From assembly GCA_027062125.1 (NCBI GenBank), contig JAMOTW010000138.1, positions 1 to 19,022 on the forward strand: a stretch of 19,022 bases of DNA, written 5' to 3'. The translations under genes were made by a program, and so were the position numbers. This DNA comes from Thermococcus sp. GTDB lineage: Archaea; Methanobacteriota_B; Thermococci; Thermococcales; Thermococcaceae. The notes beneath the pieces are model-generated. The model searched no databases and was not told the origin of the DNA. It was given only the letters and a program-made list of their open reading frames with translations. This document shows, in pieces, positions 1 to 6,667 of the stretch. The first letter of the stretch is position 1; each line of letters opens with the position of its first letter.

Positions 1-276
1 AACTATGTCCGCCTTCTTCCCGAGGTCTGTCACCTTCCTCACTGTCTTAACGCTCCCATCCGCCTCGTCATGGAAGGCCACCCTGTAACCGAGGTTCTTC
101 TCGGCGTAATCCGAGAACTCCTTCTCAAGCTGCTGGAACGGGATGCTGAGGGAGCCAGCGTGGAAGACTACGAGGGTTGCCCCTTTGAGCCCTGAGTTAT
201 CGGAGCCGTTTATGCAGCCCGCCGCGATAACGGAGAGCACGAGAAGCGCAATCAGAGGGATGCCTTCCCACCTCAT
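1..276 (-). CDS. wtpA: Tungstate ABC transporter substrate-binding lipoprotein WtpA, N-terminal part
   Basis: Only the first 92 codons are inside the window; the frame runs off the left edge. The product is the extracellular binding protein of the high-affinity tungstate (and molybdate) importer WtpABC, which supplies tungsten to the aldehyde oxidoreductases of Thermococcales. The N-terminus is a lipoprotein signal peptide: Arg at residue 2, a hydrophobic core, and a lipobox ending AAGC with the lipidated Cys at 21. The mature part has the family signature FHAGSLS (residues 38-44), the oxyanion-binding loop, and ends in VRKVTDLGKKADIV, typical of WtpA/ModA-like proteins. The ATG is preceded by GGGGG. 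The upstream TATA-like GTTTAAAT (309-316) predicts a leader of about 10 nt. The permease and ATPase genes would lie to the left and cannot be seen. The choice of WtpA over generic ModA rests on these archaeal motifs. Confidence 0.88.
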   Translation of the reverse strand, partial: MRWEGIPLIALLVLSVIAAGCINGSDNSGLKGATLVVFHAGSLSIPFQQLEKEFSDYAEKNLGYRVAFHDEADGSVKTVRKVTDLGKKADIV

Positions 277-308
277 TGTAACCCCCAGGGGAATGGGCAG
301 AATAGTGT

Positions 309-316
309 ATTTAAAC
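309..316 (-). promoter_or_regulatory. TATA box of wtpA
   Basis: GTTTAAAT on the minus strand, centred about 26 bp upstream of a predicted start at about 286. It lies in the 60-bp gap after the HD-domain gene, so wtpA probably has its own promoter. Confidence 0.6.
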
Positions 317-336
317 ATTTTGAGCAAACAAAGGAA

Positions 337-900
337 TTAACGTAAACGATTTTGTTTTCTCAACCCGGCGAGCTCTTCGACGAGCTCCCGGAAGTGCTCG
401 TAGAACTCGCTCTCCCTGAGGGAATCCAGCGCACCCCAGAACTCGTCGAGATCTCTGAAGCCGGTCTTTTCGTATTCGAGTGCCTGAACCAGCATCTCCA
501 GCTTGTCGGCGAACTTCACGAGCCTGCCCTCCAAGCTGAGACCATCCTCGTACTCGCGCCAGAGTCTGAAGTACTCCCTCGGGTTCGGTGTTCTGATGAA
601 AAGCTCCATCGCGGCCTTCTTCTCGGCCTTGCCCTTGTCGAGGTAGTACTGCGCCGTCAGGGGTATGTCAGTGACCCTCGCCTCCGTGAGGTCGTGGATG
701 AGAGCTATCCTAACCGCCCGCTCCACGTCGATTTCCACCCCTCTGGCTTTCAGCTCGTCCGCGAGGAGCATCGTTATCAGGGCCGTCCGAAAGCTATGGT
801 CGGCTATGCTCTCCGGGCTGGGAACACCGCGCAGAAGCCAGCCGGCTCTCGGGAGTCTCTTGAGGTTCCCGGCTTCGAGGAAAAACTCCAGGAGGGGCAT
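337..900 (-). CDS. HD-domain phosphohydrolase, YfbR/HDDC2-like (probable 5'-deoxynucleotidase)
   Basis: A 187-residue soluble HD-domain hydrolase. From the ATG start the metal ligands are visible: H35 (in IADHSF), the H69-D70 doublet in IHDLTEA followed by E73, and a distal D132 in KFADKLEM. This order (H, HD, E, D) and the length fit the HDDC2/YfbR group, whose characterised members remove phosphate from deoxynucleoside 5'-monophosphates. The substrate here is inferred. The ATG at 900 has GAGGTG six bases upstream. A GTG at 909 preceded by GGAGG would add three residues and is also possible. The gene follows the OB-like gene by 10 bp, so the two are probably co-transcribed. Confidence 0.8.
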   Translation of the reverse strand: MPLLEFFLEAGNLKRLPRAGWLLRGVPSPESIADHSFRTALITMLLADELKARGVEIDVERAVRIALIHDLTEARVTDIPLTAQYYLDKGKAEKKAAMELFIRTPNPREYFRLWREYEDGLSLEGRLVKFADKLEMLVQALEYEKTGFRDLDEFWGALDSLRESEFYEHFRELVEELAGLRKQNRLR

Positions 901-910
901 CGCGGACACC

Positions 911-1225
911 TCATTCCTCCGTCGTGTAAACGGCCCTCTCGGTCTCGATGGCGCTCGCCATTATGCAGTCCCCGAGGAAACGGCCGTAGACGCGGACGCT
1001 GTCCCCAAGGCCGATGCATGGACTTCCCGAGAACTCCACTCTGATACCGGAAACTTTAAACGTGGTCCGGTAACCAGGGAGTTCCATGGGGAGGAACTCG
1101 ATGACGGGCTTGTCCTCGATGACGCCCTCGATGACAACGTTCTTACCCCTGAAACCACCGGAATGAAGCTCATCGACTGTAACGATGTAATAGTAATGAT
1201 GACCGAGTTTGACCCGCTTGGGCAT
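911..1225 (-). CDS. Small conserved hypothetical protein, OB-fold-like
   Basis: A 104-residue protein I do not recognise as a named family. The pattern is beta-rich: alternating hydrophobics, GKNVVIEGVI near residues 27-36, then GDSVRVYGRFLGDCIMASAIE near the C-terminus. This resembles an OB-fold nucleic-acid-binding core (G-x-x-V-x-V-x-G, then GDxVxVxG, then IxAxxIE), but that is inference from pattern only. ATG at 1225 is chosen because GGTG sits six bases upstream. GTG and ATG codons at 1234 and 1231 are in frame but overlap that ribosome binding site. It is the first gene of a minus-strand pair with the HD hydrolase and is divergent from the GTPase gene. Confidence 0.65.
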   Translation of the reverse strand: MPKRVKLGHHYYYIVTVDELHSGGFRGKNVVIEGVIEDKPVIEFLPMELPGYRTTFKVSGIRVEFSGSPCIGLGDSVRVYGRFLGDCIMASAIETERAVYTTEE

Positions 1226-1234
1226 GTTCATCAC

Positions 1235-1242
1235 CTTTATAG
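1235..1242 (+). promoter_or_regulatory. TATA box of the Era-like GTPase gene
   Basis: CTTTATAG, centred about 37 bp upstream of the ATG at 1276. This predicts a start near 1264 and a short leader containing GGGGGTGA. Confidence 0.55.
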
Positions 1243-1275
1243 AGGCGTGGTCTTATCCTATTTGGGGGTGAAGGT

Positions 1276-1833
1276 ATGATAAAGGTTGCGATTATCGGCG
1301 CCGAGAACGTCGGCAAGTCAACCCTTATGAACGCGCTCATTGGGGGCAAGGTATCGGAGGTCGAGAACCTGCCCGGGACGACGAAGGGGCTTATACGGAG
1401 ACGTTTCGGTAAGCTCAAGATACCGAAGAGCATGAAGAACCCGCTCGGTGGAGCCGACGAATTCGTGCTCATAGACACCGCCGGCCTCTTCGACCCCCGG
1501 AGGGAGCTGCGCGGGAAGGTGCTCAGCGAGGAGCGCTTTAAGGAGATAATCAATGAGATAATCTCAGCGGACATAGTAATCCACATGGTCGACGCAACGG
1601 TGGGCCTCCACAGGGGCATGGAGAAGCTCCACCACATGCTGAAGTTCCGCTATGAAAAACCGATAATAGTGGTCATCAACAAGATAGACCTCGTTCCAAG
1701 GGAGCGGGTTGACGAACTCAGGGAAATCATAAAGAAGCGCCTGGAGCAGGAGGCCGTTCCGCTCTCCCTGGTAACCTACGAGGGCTTCAACGAGCTCCTC
1801 GAGAGGCTCGCCTACTACGCCCAGTACGTTTAG
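1276..1833 (+). CDS. Small Era/Der-like GTP-binding protein
   Basis: A 185-residue single-domain P-loop GTPase of the TrmE-Era-EngA superfamily. All the G motifs are readable: G1 GAENVGKS (8-15), G2 Thr35/Thr36 in PGTTKG, G3 DTAG (67-70), G4 NKID (135-138), and a weak G5 near SLVT (164-167). No KH domain (Era) or second G domain (Der) is present, so it is a stand-alone G domain. Family members mostly work in ribosome assembly or tRNA modification; the role here is unknown. The start has a strong GGGGGTGA ribosome binding site. The gene stands alone, and its 3' end faces the YjbQ-family gene 16 bp away. Confidence 0.82.
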   Translation: MIKVAIIGAENVGKSTLMNALIGGKVSEVENLPGTTKGLIRRRFGKLKIPKSMKNPLGGADEFVLIDTAGLFDPRRELRGKVLSEERFKEIINEIISADIVIHMVDATVGLHRGMEKLHHMLKFRYEKPIIVVINKIDLVPRERVDELREIIKKRLEQEAVPLSLVTYEGFNELLERLAYYAQYV

Positions 1834-1849
1834 TCTCTTTTCTCGCCCC

Positions 1850-2278
1850 TCACTCCTCCGGGAACTCCGGACAGGGGCAGACCATTACCAGGACCTTCCT
1901 GTGCCTCGGGCCGTCGAGTTCCACGAAGAGGATCCTCTGCCAGGTGCCGAGCTGGAGCTCGGCCCCGTCGATGGGAACGATGACCTCGGGATTCAGGAAG
2001 AGGCTCGCCCTGATGTGCGAGTGCGCGTTGCTGTCTATCCTGTCATGGGAGTAGCCGGCACCCCTCGGCACCAGCTCCTTCATCTTCGCCTTTATATCCT
2101 CGAGCAGTCCGCTCTCGGACTCGTTTATGAAAAGGCCGGTTGTGGTGTGTCTGGTGAAGACAACGGCTATGCCGTGCTTGACCTTGGAGCGGTAGACGAG
2201 CCTCTGAACTTCGCCGGTTATGTCCACTATCTGGAACCTCCCGGAGGTGGGAACCTCTATCTCAAAGAGCACCCCCAT
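1850..2278 (-). CDS. YjbQ/UPF0047 family protein (secondary thiamine-phosphate synthase type)
   Basis: A 142-residue protein covering the whole UPF0047 family. Signatures are FTRHTTTGLFINE (His44 and the Thr run), RIDSNAHSHIRASLF (His86, His88) and GTWQRILFVELDGPR (Glu120, Asp122), the conserved residues around the putative metal site. Some bacterial members show weak thiamine-phosphate synthase activity, hence the usual name; the physiological role is unsettled. It is the last gene of a three-gene operon. Its ATG (2278) overlaps the upstream stop as TGATG, indicating translational coupling. An in-frame GTG at 2281 (GTGA overlap) is an alternative start. Confidence 0.85.
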   Translation of the reverse strand: MGVLFEIEVPTSGRFQIVDITGEVQRLVYRSKVKHGIAVVFTRHTTTGLFINESESGLLEDIKAKMKELVPRGAGYSHDRIDSNAHSHIRASLFLNPEVIVPIDGAELQLGTWQRILFVELDGPRHRKVLVMVCPCPEFPEE

Positions 2279-2565
2279 CACCCTGGAAGGCCCTTCTTTA
2301 TCTCGAGGAGGAGCTCCTCAACGCCCTTGACCCTGCCGGCCACCACCGCCCTCAACAACACCGCGTTCTCGTAGGCCTCAACGAGGTCCTTCCTGCCGTT
2401 CTCCAGAACCTCGGAGCGGAGCGTTGAGTATATCTCCTCCACGGCGTCCCTGAAGAGAACCTCATCGGAGTAGAGCTCCCTGTCAGTCAGGAGAAGGTTC
2501 ACCAGGTCCGCCGCGAACTCCAGGCGGTTGCCCCTCTTTCCCATCAGCGCCTTGAGCCGTTCCAC
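2278..2565 (-). CDS. Small helical hypothetical protein
   Basis: A 95-residue, probably all-helical, charged protein (for example LEFAADLVNLLL and AVEEIYSTLRSEVLE). I do not recognise the family. The start is GTG at 2565 because GGAGGG lies seven bases upstream, giving a 22-bp overlap with the preceding gene. The in-frame ATG at 2544 would give a TGATG junction but lacks a clear ribosome binding site. It sits between the helical-repeat protein and the YjbQ-like enzyme in a fully overlapping operon. It might partner the helical-repeat protein, but nothing in the sequence proves this. Confidence 0.65.
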   Translation of the reverse strand: MERLKALMGKRGNRLEFAADLVNLLLTDRELYSDEVLFRDAVEEIYSTLRSEVLENGRKDLVEAYENAVLLRAVVAGRVKGVEELLLEIKKGLPG

Positions 2566-3827
2566 TGCTTAACCCTCCCGGGAAGTTCTTGCTCGAGAGC
2601 CTTTATGAGTATCTCAGAGATCAGAATGGACGAGAACCTGGGGTCACGAACCTCAAGGGCAGCATCTATGGCCCTCTCGACGTCCCCCTCCTTTACAAGG
2701 TGGTGGGCAACGTCGGCCATCACTATCGAGCGGAGCCTCGAATCCCTGAGGATGGAGCCTATCTTCATGGCCCCCTCGAACTCCCCAGCGAGGACGTAAT
2801 AGCGGGCTATCTTGGCCCATATCTCCTCGCTGGACGTGCTCTTCCCTATGGCCTTTATTACCTCCCAATCGCCCAGCTCGGGCTTCTCGAGGATTCTGTT
2901 CATCACAGCCCTCCCAACGAGTTCGGCCTCGTCCTCGCCGAGGGCGGCTATAAACGCAGGGAGGACGTCGTGATCCCTCTCCAGGAGCTCCAGGGCTATC
3001 TTCACGAACACCTCGTCGCTGTTCTCGAGCTTCCTTATCAGCTCGACGGCGGGAACGCCTTCTCCGCTCAGGGCGAACGCCAGCGCCAGCTCCTCGGTGA
3101 ACTCCTTCCCGAACTTCTGGATGAGCTCGCCCGCGATGGTCTCGAGGGAGTCGATGTAGTGGCCGAGGACTTCTTTCTCCTTCAGGTAGAAGGAGACCTC
3201 CTTGAAGGCCTGCCTCGCCCACTCCCTGGAACCTATGGCCCTGAGGAGGGAAATGCCGTTCTCGTAGCTCCCAAGGGCGATGTAGGCTTTGATGAGCTCA
3301 AGAAGAGCCTTGGAGCGGTAGGGTTCCTCGTCGATGTACTCAAGCGCAAGTTTGCTCTTTCTGATGCGGTATGCGGCCTTCAGCTGGCCTTTCCCTATCA
3401 TCCTCGTGTTGGCCCGGATAATCTCGAGGAGGACCTCGTTTCTGAGCTTTGAGTTCTCTATCTCGAGGGCATAGGTTATGGCCTCACCTATCTCACCGAG
3501 GGCGAGCATGTAACTGGCCGCAGTCCTCATAATCTCGTCCCTCTGGAGCGGCGGAAGAATCCGCGAGTCCTCGAGGATCCCCTGGTATATCTTCTTGGAT
3601 GACTTGAGGCCTGCCCTCCCTATGGAGTAGCCGACGGACAGAAGCGCCCGGAACATCTTCATGGGGTCCTCTATCTCGTTGGCGGTCTCGAGGGCCATTA
3701 AAAAAGCCGTTCGGTAGTTACTGTCCCTTGCCCTGGCAAGTCTCTCACCTATTTTAGCGTACGTTACTGATTTTACATACGGGTCAGGAATCACGTCAAC
3801 GGAGGCGAGGATTTCCTTGACAATCAT
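2544..3827 (-). CDS. Helical-repeat (TPR/HEAT-like) conserved protein
   Basis: A 427-residue, soluble, all-helical protein made of degenerate repeats of about 35-40 residues. Recurrent elements include RAxLLxVGYSIGRAGL, MLALGEIGEAITYALEI, AYIALGSYENGISLLRAI, YVLAGEFEGAMKIGSI and LVKEGDVERAIDAALEV. The A-x-x-G-x-x-x-x-A-I spacing is TPR-like, suggesting a protein-binding scaffold. No catalytic motif, signal peptide or membrane segment is visible. ATG at 3827 is chosen because GGGGGA lies eight bases upstream. The ATG at 3848 lacks a ribosome binding site, although a start predicted near 3851 from AATAAATAG (3873-3881) would include both. It heads the operon with the 95-residue protein and the YjbQ-like enzyme. 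Confidence 0.75.
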   Translation of the reverse strand: MIVKEILASVDVIPDPYVKSVTYAKIGERLARARDSNYRTAFLMALETANEIEDPMKMFRALLSVGYSIGRAGLKSSKKIYQGILEDSRILPPLQRDEIMRTAASYMLALGEIGEAITYALEIENSKLRNEVLLEIIRANTRMIGKGQLKAAYRIRKSKLALEYIDEEPYRSKALLELIKAYIALGSYENGISLLRAIGSREWARQAFKEVSFYLKEKEVLGHYIDSLETIAGELIQKFGKEFTEELALAFALSGEGVPAVELIRKLENSDEVFVKIALELLERDHDVLPAFIAALGEDEAELVGRAVMNRILEKPELGDWEVIKAIGKSTSSEEIWAKIARYYVLAGEFEGAMKIGSILRDSRLRSIVMADVAHHLVKEGDVERAIDAALEVRDPRFSSILISEILIKALEQELPGRVKQWNGSRR

Positions 3828-3915
3828 ACCACATATCCCCCGCACCATTGTTAATTTTACACAGCACTCCCACTATTTATTCGAAGCCGGGGCTTATTAA
3901 CCTAACCCTCGGAAC

Positions 3916-3924
3916 GTTTTTAAG
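3916..3924 (+). promoter_or_regulatory. TATA box of the Trm11-like gene (leaderless)
   Basis: GTTTTTAAG is centred about 26 bp upstream of the ATG at 3947. No Shine-Dalgarno sequence lies between, so transcription and translation probably start together. Confidence 0.6.
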
Positions 3925-3946
3925 AGGCTCCATTCAGTGTCTAAAC

Positions 3947-5047
3947 ATGTACGCGGTCATATTTGGCAAGAATCCGGCCCTCAGCGAGGCGGAATTTTAT
4001 TCATTCAGCAGGAGATTCGGCCTTAAAGTTCGACCAATCGAGTCCAATCGTTACTGGTTGTTATTCGATTCCTCCCGGGCGGTTGAAAGGCAGTTCCACT
4101 GGCTTGGCGGTTCTCTGAAGCTCGTGAGAATCCTCGGCGAAGGTGAGGATGCCATAAGGGAACTCGAATACGCGAGGCTCTTCACTGTCAGCCTCTACGG
4201 TGAGAGCGACTGGAAGCTCTGGAGGAAGCTGGGGAGTGCGATAAAAAGGGAGTTCAAGGCGGAAGGCCCGTCAAAGTTCTTCAAGCCCGCTAAGGTTTAT
4301 GCCATGCCCGCCGAACTCATCCTCAAGGGATTTCCGGAGACGAAGGACTTCGTCTTCCTCTTCCGTGAGGACGGGAGCTTCTGGGTCGGCGAGACCGTGA
4401 AGGTTACAGACCCGTTCGAGCTGAAGAAGCTCGACGTGGAGAGGCCGGTTCAGAGACCGATACTCTCAATCCCGCCCAGGCTCGCGAGGATAATGGTGAA
4501 CCTGACGGAGGTGAGGAAGGGCTCTTTCCTCGACCCATTCTGCGGGATAGGGACGATAGTCCAGGAGTTCGTCCTTCAAGGGCTGAGTGCCTACGGAAGC
4601 GACCGAGACCCAGAGAGAATACGGGACGCCAAGAAGAACCTGGCATGGCTCAGGAAGGAGTTCCACCCGAGGGGCTCCGCCCACCTCGAGGTCTGCGACG
4701 CGAGGAAGCTGAGGCGGTGCTTCCGCCAGAGGTTCGACGCGGTGGTTGCGGAACCCTATCTCGGAAAGCCCCTCAAGAGGAACCCGAGCAGGGGCGAGGC
4801 GATAAAGCTCGCCAACGAGCTGGACAGACTCTACTACCCCGTCTTCGAGAGCTTCGGCGATGTCCTCAAGAGGAACGGAAAAGTGGTCTTCGTCTTCCCT
4901 GCCTACAGGCTGAGCGGAGGAGGAATATACAGGAAGGAGAGGAAGTGGCTGGCCAAGCTCGGCTTCGAGGTCGTTGGAAGGTACACCGACTACGAGGAGA
5001 GGCACAGGCTCGTGAGGGACATCCACGTGCTGAGGTATAGGGGCTAA
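3947..5047 (+). CDS. THUMP-domain Trm11/Trm-G10-like RNA methyltransferase
   Basis: A 366-residue protein with a THUMP-type RNA-binding N-terminus (roughly 60-155), the linker RPxxSIPPRLARIMVNL (169-186) typical of the Trm-G10/Trm11 family, and a Rossmann methyltransferase domain. SAM motif I is DPFCGIGT (196-203), followed by an acidic SD pair (D219). Classical members methylate guanine-N2 at position 10 of tRNA. Motif IV, normally (D/N)PP(Y/F), here reads AEPY (268-271), so both the acidic first residue and the second position differ. That suggests a diverged paralogue with another target or reduced activity. A start at 3848 would add 33 residues unlike the family N-terminus; MYAVIFGKNP at 3947 is natural and fits a leaderless promoter. 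Confidence 0.8.
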   Translation: MYAVIFGKNPALSEAEFYSFSRRFGLKVRPIESNRYWLLFDSSRAVERQFHWLGGSLKLVRILGEGEDAIRELEYARLFTVSLYGESDWKLWRKLGSAIKREFKAEGPSKFFKPAKVYAMPAELILKGFPETKDFVFLFREDGSFWVGETVKVTDPFELKKLDVERPVQRPILSIPPRLARIMVNLTEVRKGSFLDPFCGIGTIVQEFVLQGLSAYGSDRDPERIRDAKKNLAWLRKEFHPRGSAHLEVCDARKLRRCFRQRFDAVVAEPYLGKPLKRNPSRGEAIKLANELDRLYYPVFESFGDVLKRNGKVVFVFPAYRLSGGGIYRKERKWLAKLGFEVVGRYTDYEERHRLVRDIHVLRYRG

Positions 5048-5052
5048 AAATC

Positions 5053-5060
5053 GTTATAAG
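5053..5060 (+). promoter_or_regulatory. TATA box of the antitoxin gene
   Basis: GTTATAAG is centred about 34 bp upstream of the ATG at 5091. GGTGGTTGA lies directly before that ATG. Confidence 0.5.
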
Positions 5061-5090
5061 GAAAAAGTGAATAGTTCTACCGGTGGTTGA

Positions 5091-5303
5091 ATGGGAAACA
5101 TAGTTGTGAAAGTGCCCCCTACAGTGGATGAAAAACTTGCAAAGCTGATAGCAAAGGCCATAGTACACCGTTTGGAGAGCCTTGAGCGGGTAAACGAACT
5201 CCTCAAGAACTCAGAGTTGACAGAGGAGGAGGTGATAGAACTCGGAAGGAAGGCAAAGGCCGGACGGGGCGAGTACCTTGAGAGAAAATATTCTCCTCGC
5301 TAA
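5091..5303 (+). CDS. VapB-like antitoxin (orphan)
   Basis: A 70-residue protein resembling the small VapB-type antitoxins of Thermococcales: a short beta-strand start (NIVVKVPPTVDEKL), then helices (LAKLIAKAIVHRLESLERVNELLKNSELTEEEVIELGRKA) and a positively charged tail. The N-terminal strand would be the DNA-binding ribbon and the C-terminal part would clamp a PIN-domain toxin. The expected vapC is missing directly downstream; only a short fragment resembling its C-terminus remains in another frame (5282-5368). The ATG is preceded by GGTGGTTGA. The family assignment is by pattern and gene context. The last residues may be altered by the deletion that removed the toxin. Confidence 0.65.
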   Translation: MGNIVVKVPPTVDEKLAKLIAKAIVHRLESLERVNELLKNSELTEEEVIELGRKAKAGRGEYLERKYSPR

Positions 5304-5368
5304 AAGGAATAAATGAAGTCCAAGTTTTAACAACGAAAGAAATTCTCAAACTTCTCGGCATTGATTAG
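5282..5368 (+). pseudogene. Probable remnant of a VapC (PIN) toxin C-terminus
   Basis: In the frame offset by two from the antitoxin, 28 codons are open from just after a TGA (5279-5281) to TAG (5366-5368). The peptide ends in LKGINEVQVLTTKEILKLLGID, which resembles the last strand and helix of PIN-domain toxins (typically LKGIEVLTPEEFLKLL). There is no start codon and none of the PIN acidic residues. The simplest reading is that an in-place deletion removed almost all of the toxin gene. The TAG overlaps the stop of the convergent CoA-binding gene. Confidence 0.5.
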
Positions 5369-5793
5369 CCAATCAGCCTCGCGTGCTCCTGCTTTATGCA
5401 GCGGTGGGCAACCGCGGTTAGGCCGGCCTCTTTGGCCTTTTTGAACGCATCCCTGTTGTACGTGTTAAACTGAAACCAGACGACCTTTGCCCCCTCCTCT
5501 ATCGCCTGCTCGACGTAGTCCATCGTGAACTCCGGACGAACGAAAAGGTCGACTATCTCAACCTCGTCCGGGATGTCGAGGACGCTTGGATAGCACTTCC
5601 TTCCAAGGACTTCATCGTAGAGGGGGTTCACGGGGTAAACCTCGTAGCCGTGTTCGAGGAGGTAGCGCATCACATCGTTGGAATCCCTCTCTGGCTTCGG
5701 TGAAGCGCCCACGAGGGCGATCTTTCTGTACTTCGTCAGGATTTCCTTAAGGTCATCGTCGCTCAGCCTGTCAACCGGCATCGTCCTTACCAT
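5365..5793 (-). CDS. CoA-binding domain protein (YccU-like)
   Basis: A 142-residue Rossmann-fold protein of the CoA_binding_2 family. Visible features are KIALVGASPKPERDSNDVMRYLLEHGYEVYPVNP (the nucleotide-binding GASxxP loop and second strand), LGRKCYPSVLDIPDEVEIVDLFVRPE, and the late segment GAKVVWFQFNTYN. It corresponds to the CoA-binding domain of succinyl-CoA ligase-like proteins without the catalytic part. The cellular role of stand-alone members is unclear. ATG at 5793 is chosen because the shared TATA box at 5823-5830 then gives a short leader containing GGTGG; ATG at 5781 is an alternative. A longer frame to 5862 would place the promoter inside the gene and is unlikely. Confidence 0.82.
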   Translation of the reverse strand: MVRTMPVDRLSDDDLKEILTKYRKIALVGASPKPERDSNDVMRYLLEHGYEVYPVNPLYDEVLGRKCYPSVLDIPDEVEIVDLFVRPEFTMDYVEQAIEEGAKVVWFQFNTYNRDAFKKAKEAGLTAVAHRCIKQEHARLIG

Positions 5794-5822
5794 CGTACCA
5801 CCGGGAAAGTTTTGAGGCCAAA

Positions 5823-5830
5823 CTTTAAAG
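5823..5830. promoter_or_regulatory. Palindromic TATA box shared by two divergent genes
   Basis: CTTTAAAG is a perfect palindrome. Its centre is about 34 bp from each of the divergent ATGs (5793 minus, 5861 plus). Both predicted leaders carry a GGTG ribosome binding site. No second TATA-like box is seen in this 67-bp spacer. Confidence 0.6.
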
Positions 5831-5860
5831 GGATAGTGGGGAAGTTCCTTCGGTGAAGAC

Positions 5861-6298
5861 ATGGCACTCTACGAGGAGAGGCTGACGAGCCGGGCCTTCC
5901 AGATCATCATGCTGGTTCCGATTATCGCGATGTTCGCGGGCCTCTACGCGACGTATCAGGCGGGTGAAGGCGTTGAGATAATGCTCGCGACCACGATTGG
6001 AGTTACGGTCCTGCTCCTGGACGTAATGGCGATTAAAATCGAGATAGACGAGCGAGAGCTGAGGATAAGGGGCATCATCGGACTCATAGTCAGGAAGACT
6101 GTTCCCATCGAAAACATTGCGAGCTTTGAGGTTCGGGAAGGCTGGACATCTTGCTACGGGACGATTCACTTCACCCTGCCCGGAAGGGCCTGCATCACGA
6201 TACGACAGAAGAAGGGATGGACGGTCTCATTCACGACCAACAAGCCCGAAGAGCTCGCGGCGGTTCTTGCTACCCTCGGCGTTCCACAAGCACCTTAG
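5861..6298 (+). CDS. Small membrane protein with two helices and a PH-like domain
   Basis: A 145-residue protein with two predicted membrane helices (about 13-32 and 38-56), followed by a soluble beta-rich region (57-140). The segment IEIDERELRIRGIIGLIVRKTVPIENIASFEVREG resembles the PH-like domains of bacterial YdbS/bPH-type membrane proteins (a strand, then 'I-x-x-x-I-x-x-I'). The last helix is KPEELAAVLATLG. The function is unknown. The start has GGTGA four bases upstream and uses the palindromic TATA box shared with the CoA-binding gene. The 3' end overlaps the convergent NfeD-like gene by 29 bp. Confidence 0.7.
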   Translation: MALYEERLTSRAFQIIMLVPIIAMFAGLYATYQAGEGVEIMLATTIGVTVLLLDVMAIKIEIDERELRIRGIIGLIVRKTVPIENIASFEVREGWTSCYGTIHFTLPGRACITIRQKKGWTVSFTTNKPEELAAVLATLGVPQAP

Positions 6299-6665
6299 TG
6301 CCCATGACGGCTGTTACCCTCACTTTCTCGCCCCTTTTGGCGGTTCCGTTTAAACACTCCGCCTTCCAGAGCTCGCCATCGAGCTTAACGACTCCTTCTG
6401 GAGAAAGGTCTTCGACAACGAGGGCGGTTCTCCCTACCAGCCCCTCGGGGCCGGCCTCTGGCCTCTTGTCCACCCCACCGCCGAGAACAAAGGGCGCTAT
6501 TAGAAAGTCCTTGGCCAAGAGAACGGCTATCACGAGCAGACCCGCCCAGATGGGAATCTCCACACCTATCCCTGGGAGTATTAGAAAAATGAAGACGCCA
6601 ACGATAATCTCATCGGCCATCAGCGCGAGGAGCCTGAGGAGGTTCCGAGCTTTTATAGGCCCCAT
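6270..6665 (-). CDS. Short NfeD-family membrane protein
   Basis: A 131-residue protein with two membrane helices (about 18-34 and 37-62) and a C-terminal OB-fold-like NfeD domain: EGLVGRTALVVEDLSPEGVVKLDGELWKAE, then GEKVRVTAVMGTKVLVERRG, matching the NfeD pattern G-x-x-V-x-V-x-x-V-x-G-x-x-L-x-V. It lacks the ClpP-like protease domain of long NfeD proteins, so it is the short form. Short NfeD genes usually sit beside stomatin; here none is present. Instead the gene follows the YgjP-like peptidase by 2 bp, with GAGG overlapping that gene's end. ATG at 6665 is chosen from that ribosome binding site and the family N-terminus. Confidence 0.75.
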   Translation of the reverse strand: MGPIKARNLLRLLALMADEIIVGVFIFLILPGIGVEIPIWAGLLVIAVLLAKDFLIAPFVLGGGVDKRPEAGPEGLVGRTALVVEDLSPEGVVKLDGELWKAECLNGTAKRGEKVRVTAVMGTKVLVERRG

Positions 6666-6667
6666 TT

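Noticed and set aside
352..1044. Long plus-strand open frame opposite the HD-domain gene
   Set aside because: It is the antisense shadow of a recognisable HD-domain protein and has no promoter, ribosome binding site or family motif.
2589..3452. 287-codon plus-strand frame opposite the helical-repeat gene
   Set aside because: The minus-strand protein has regular repeats, operon overlaps and a ribosome binding site; the plus frame has none of these.
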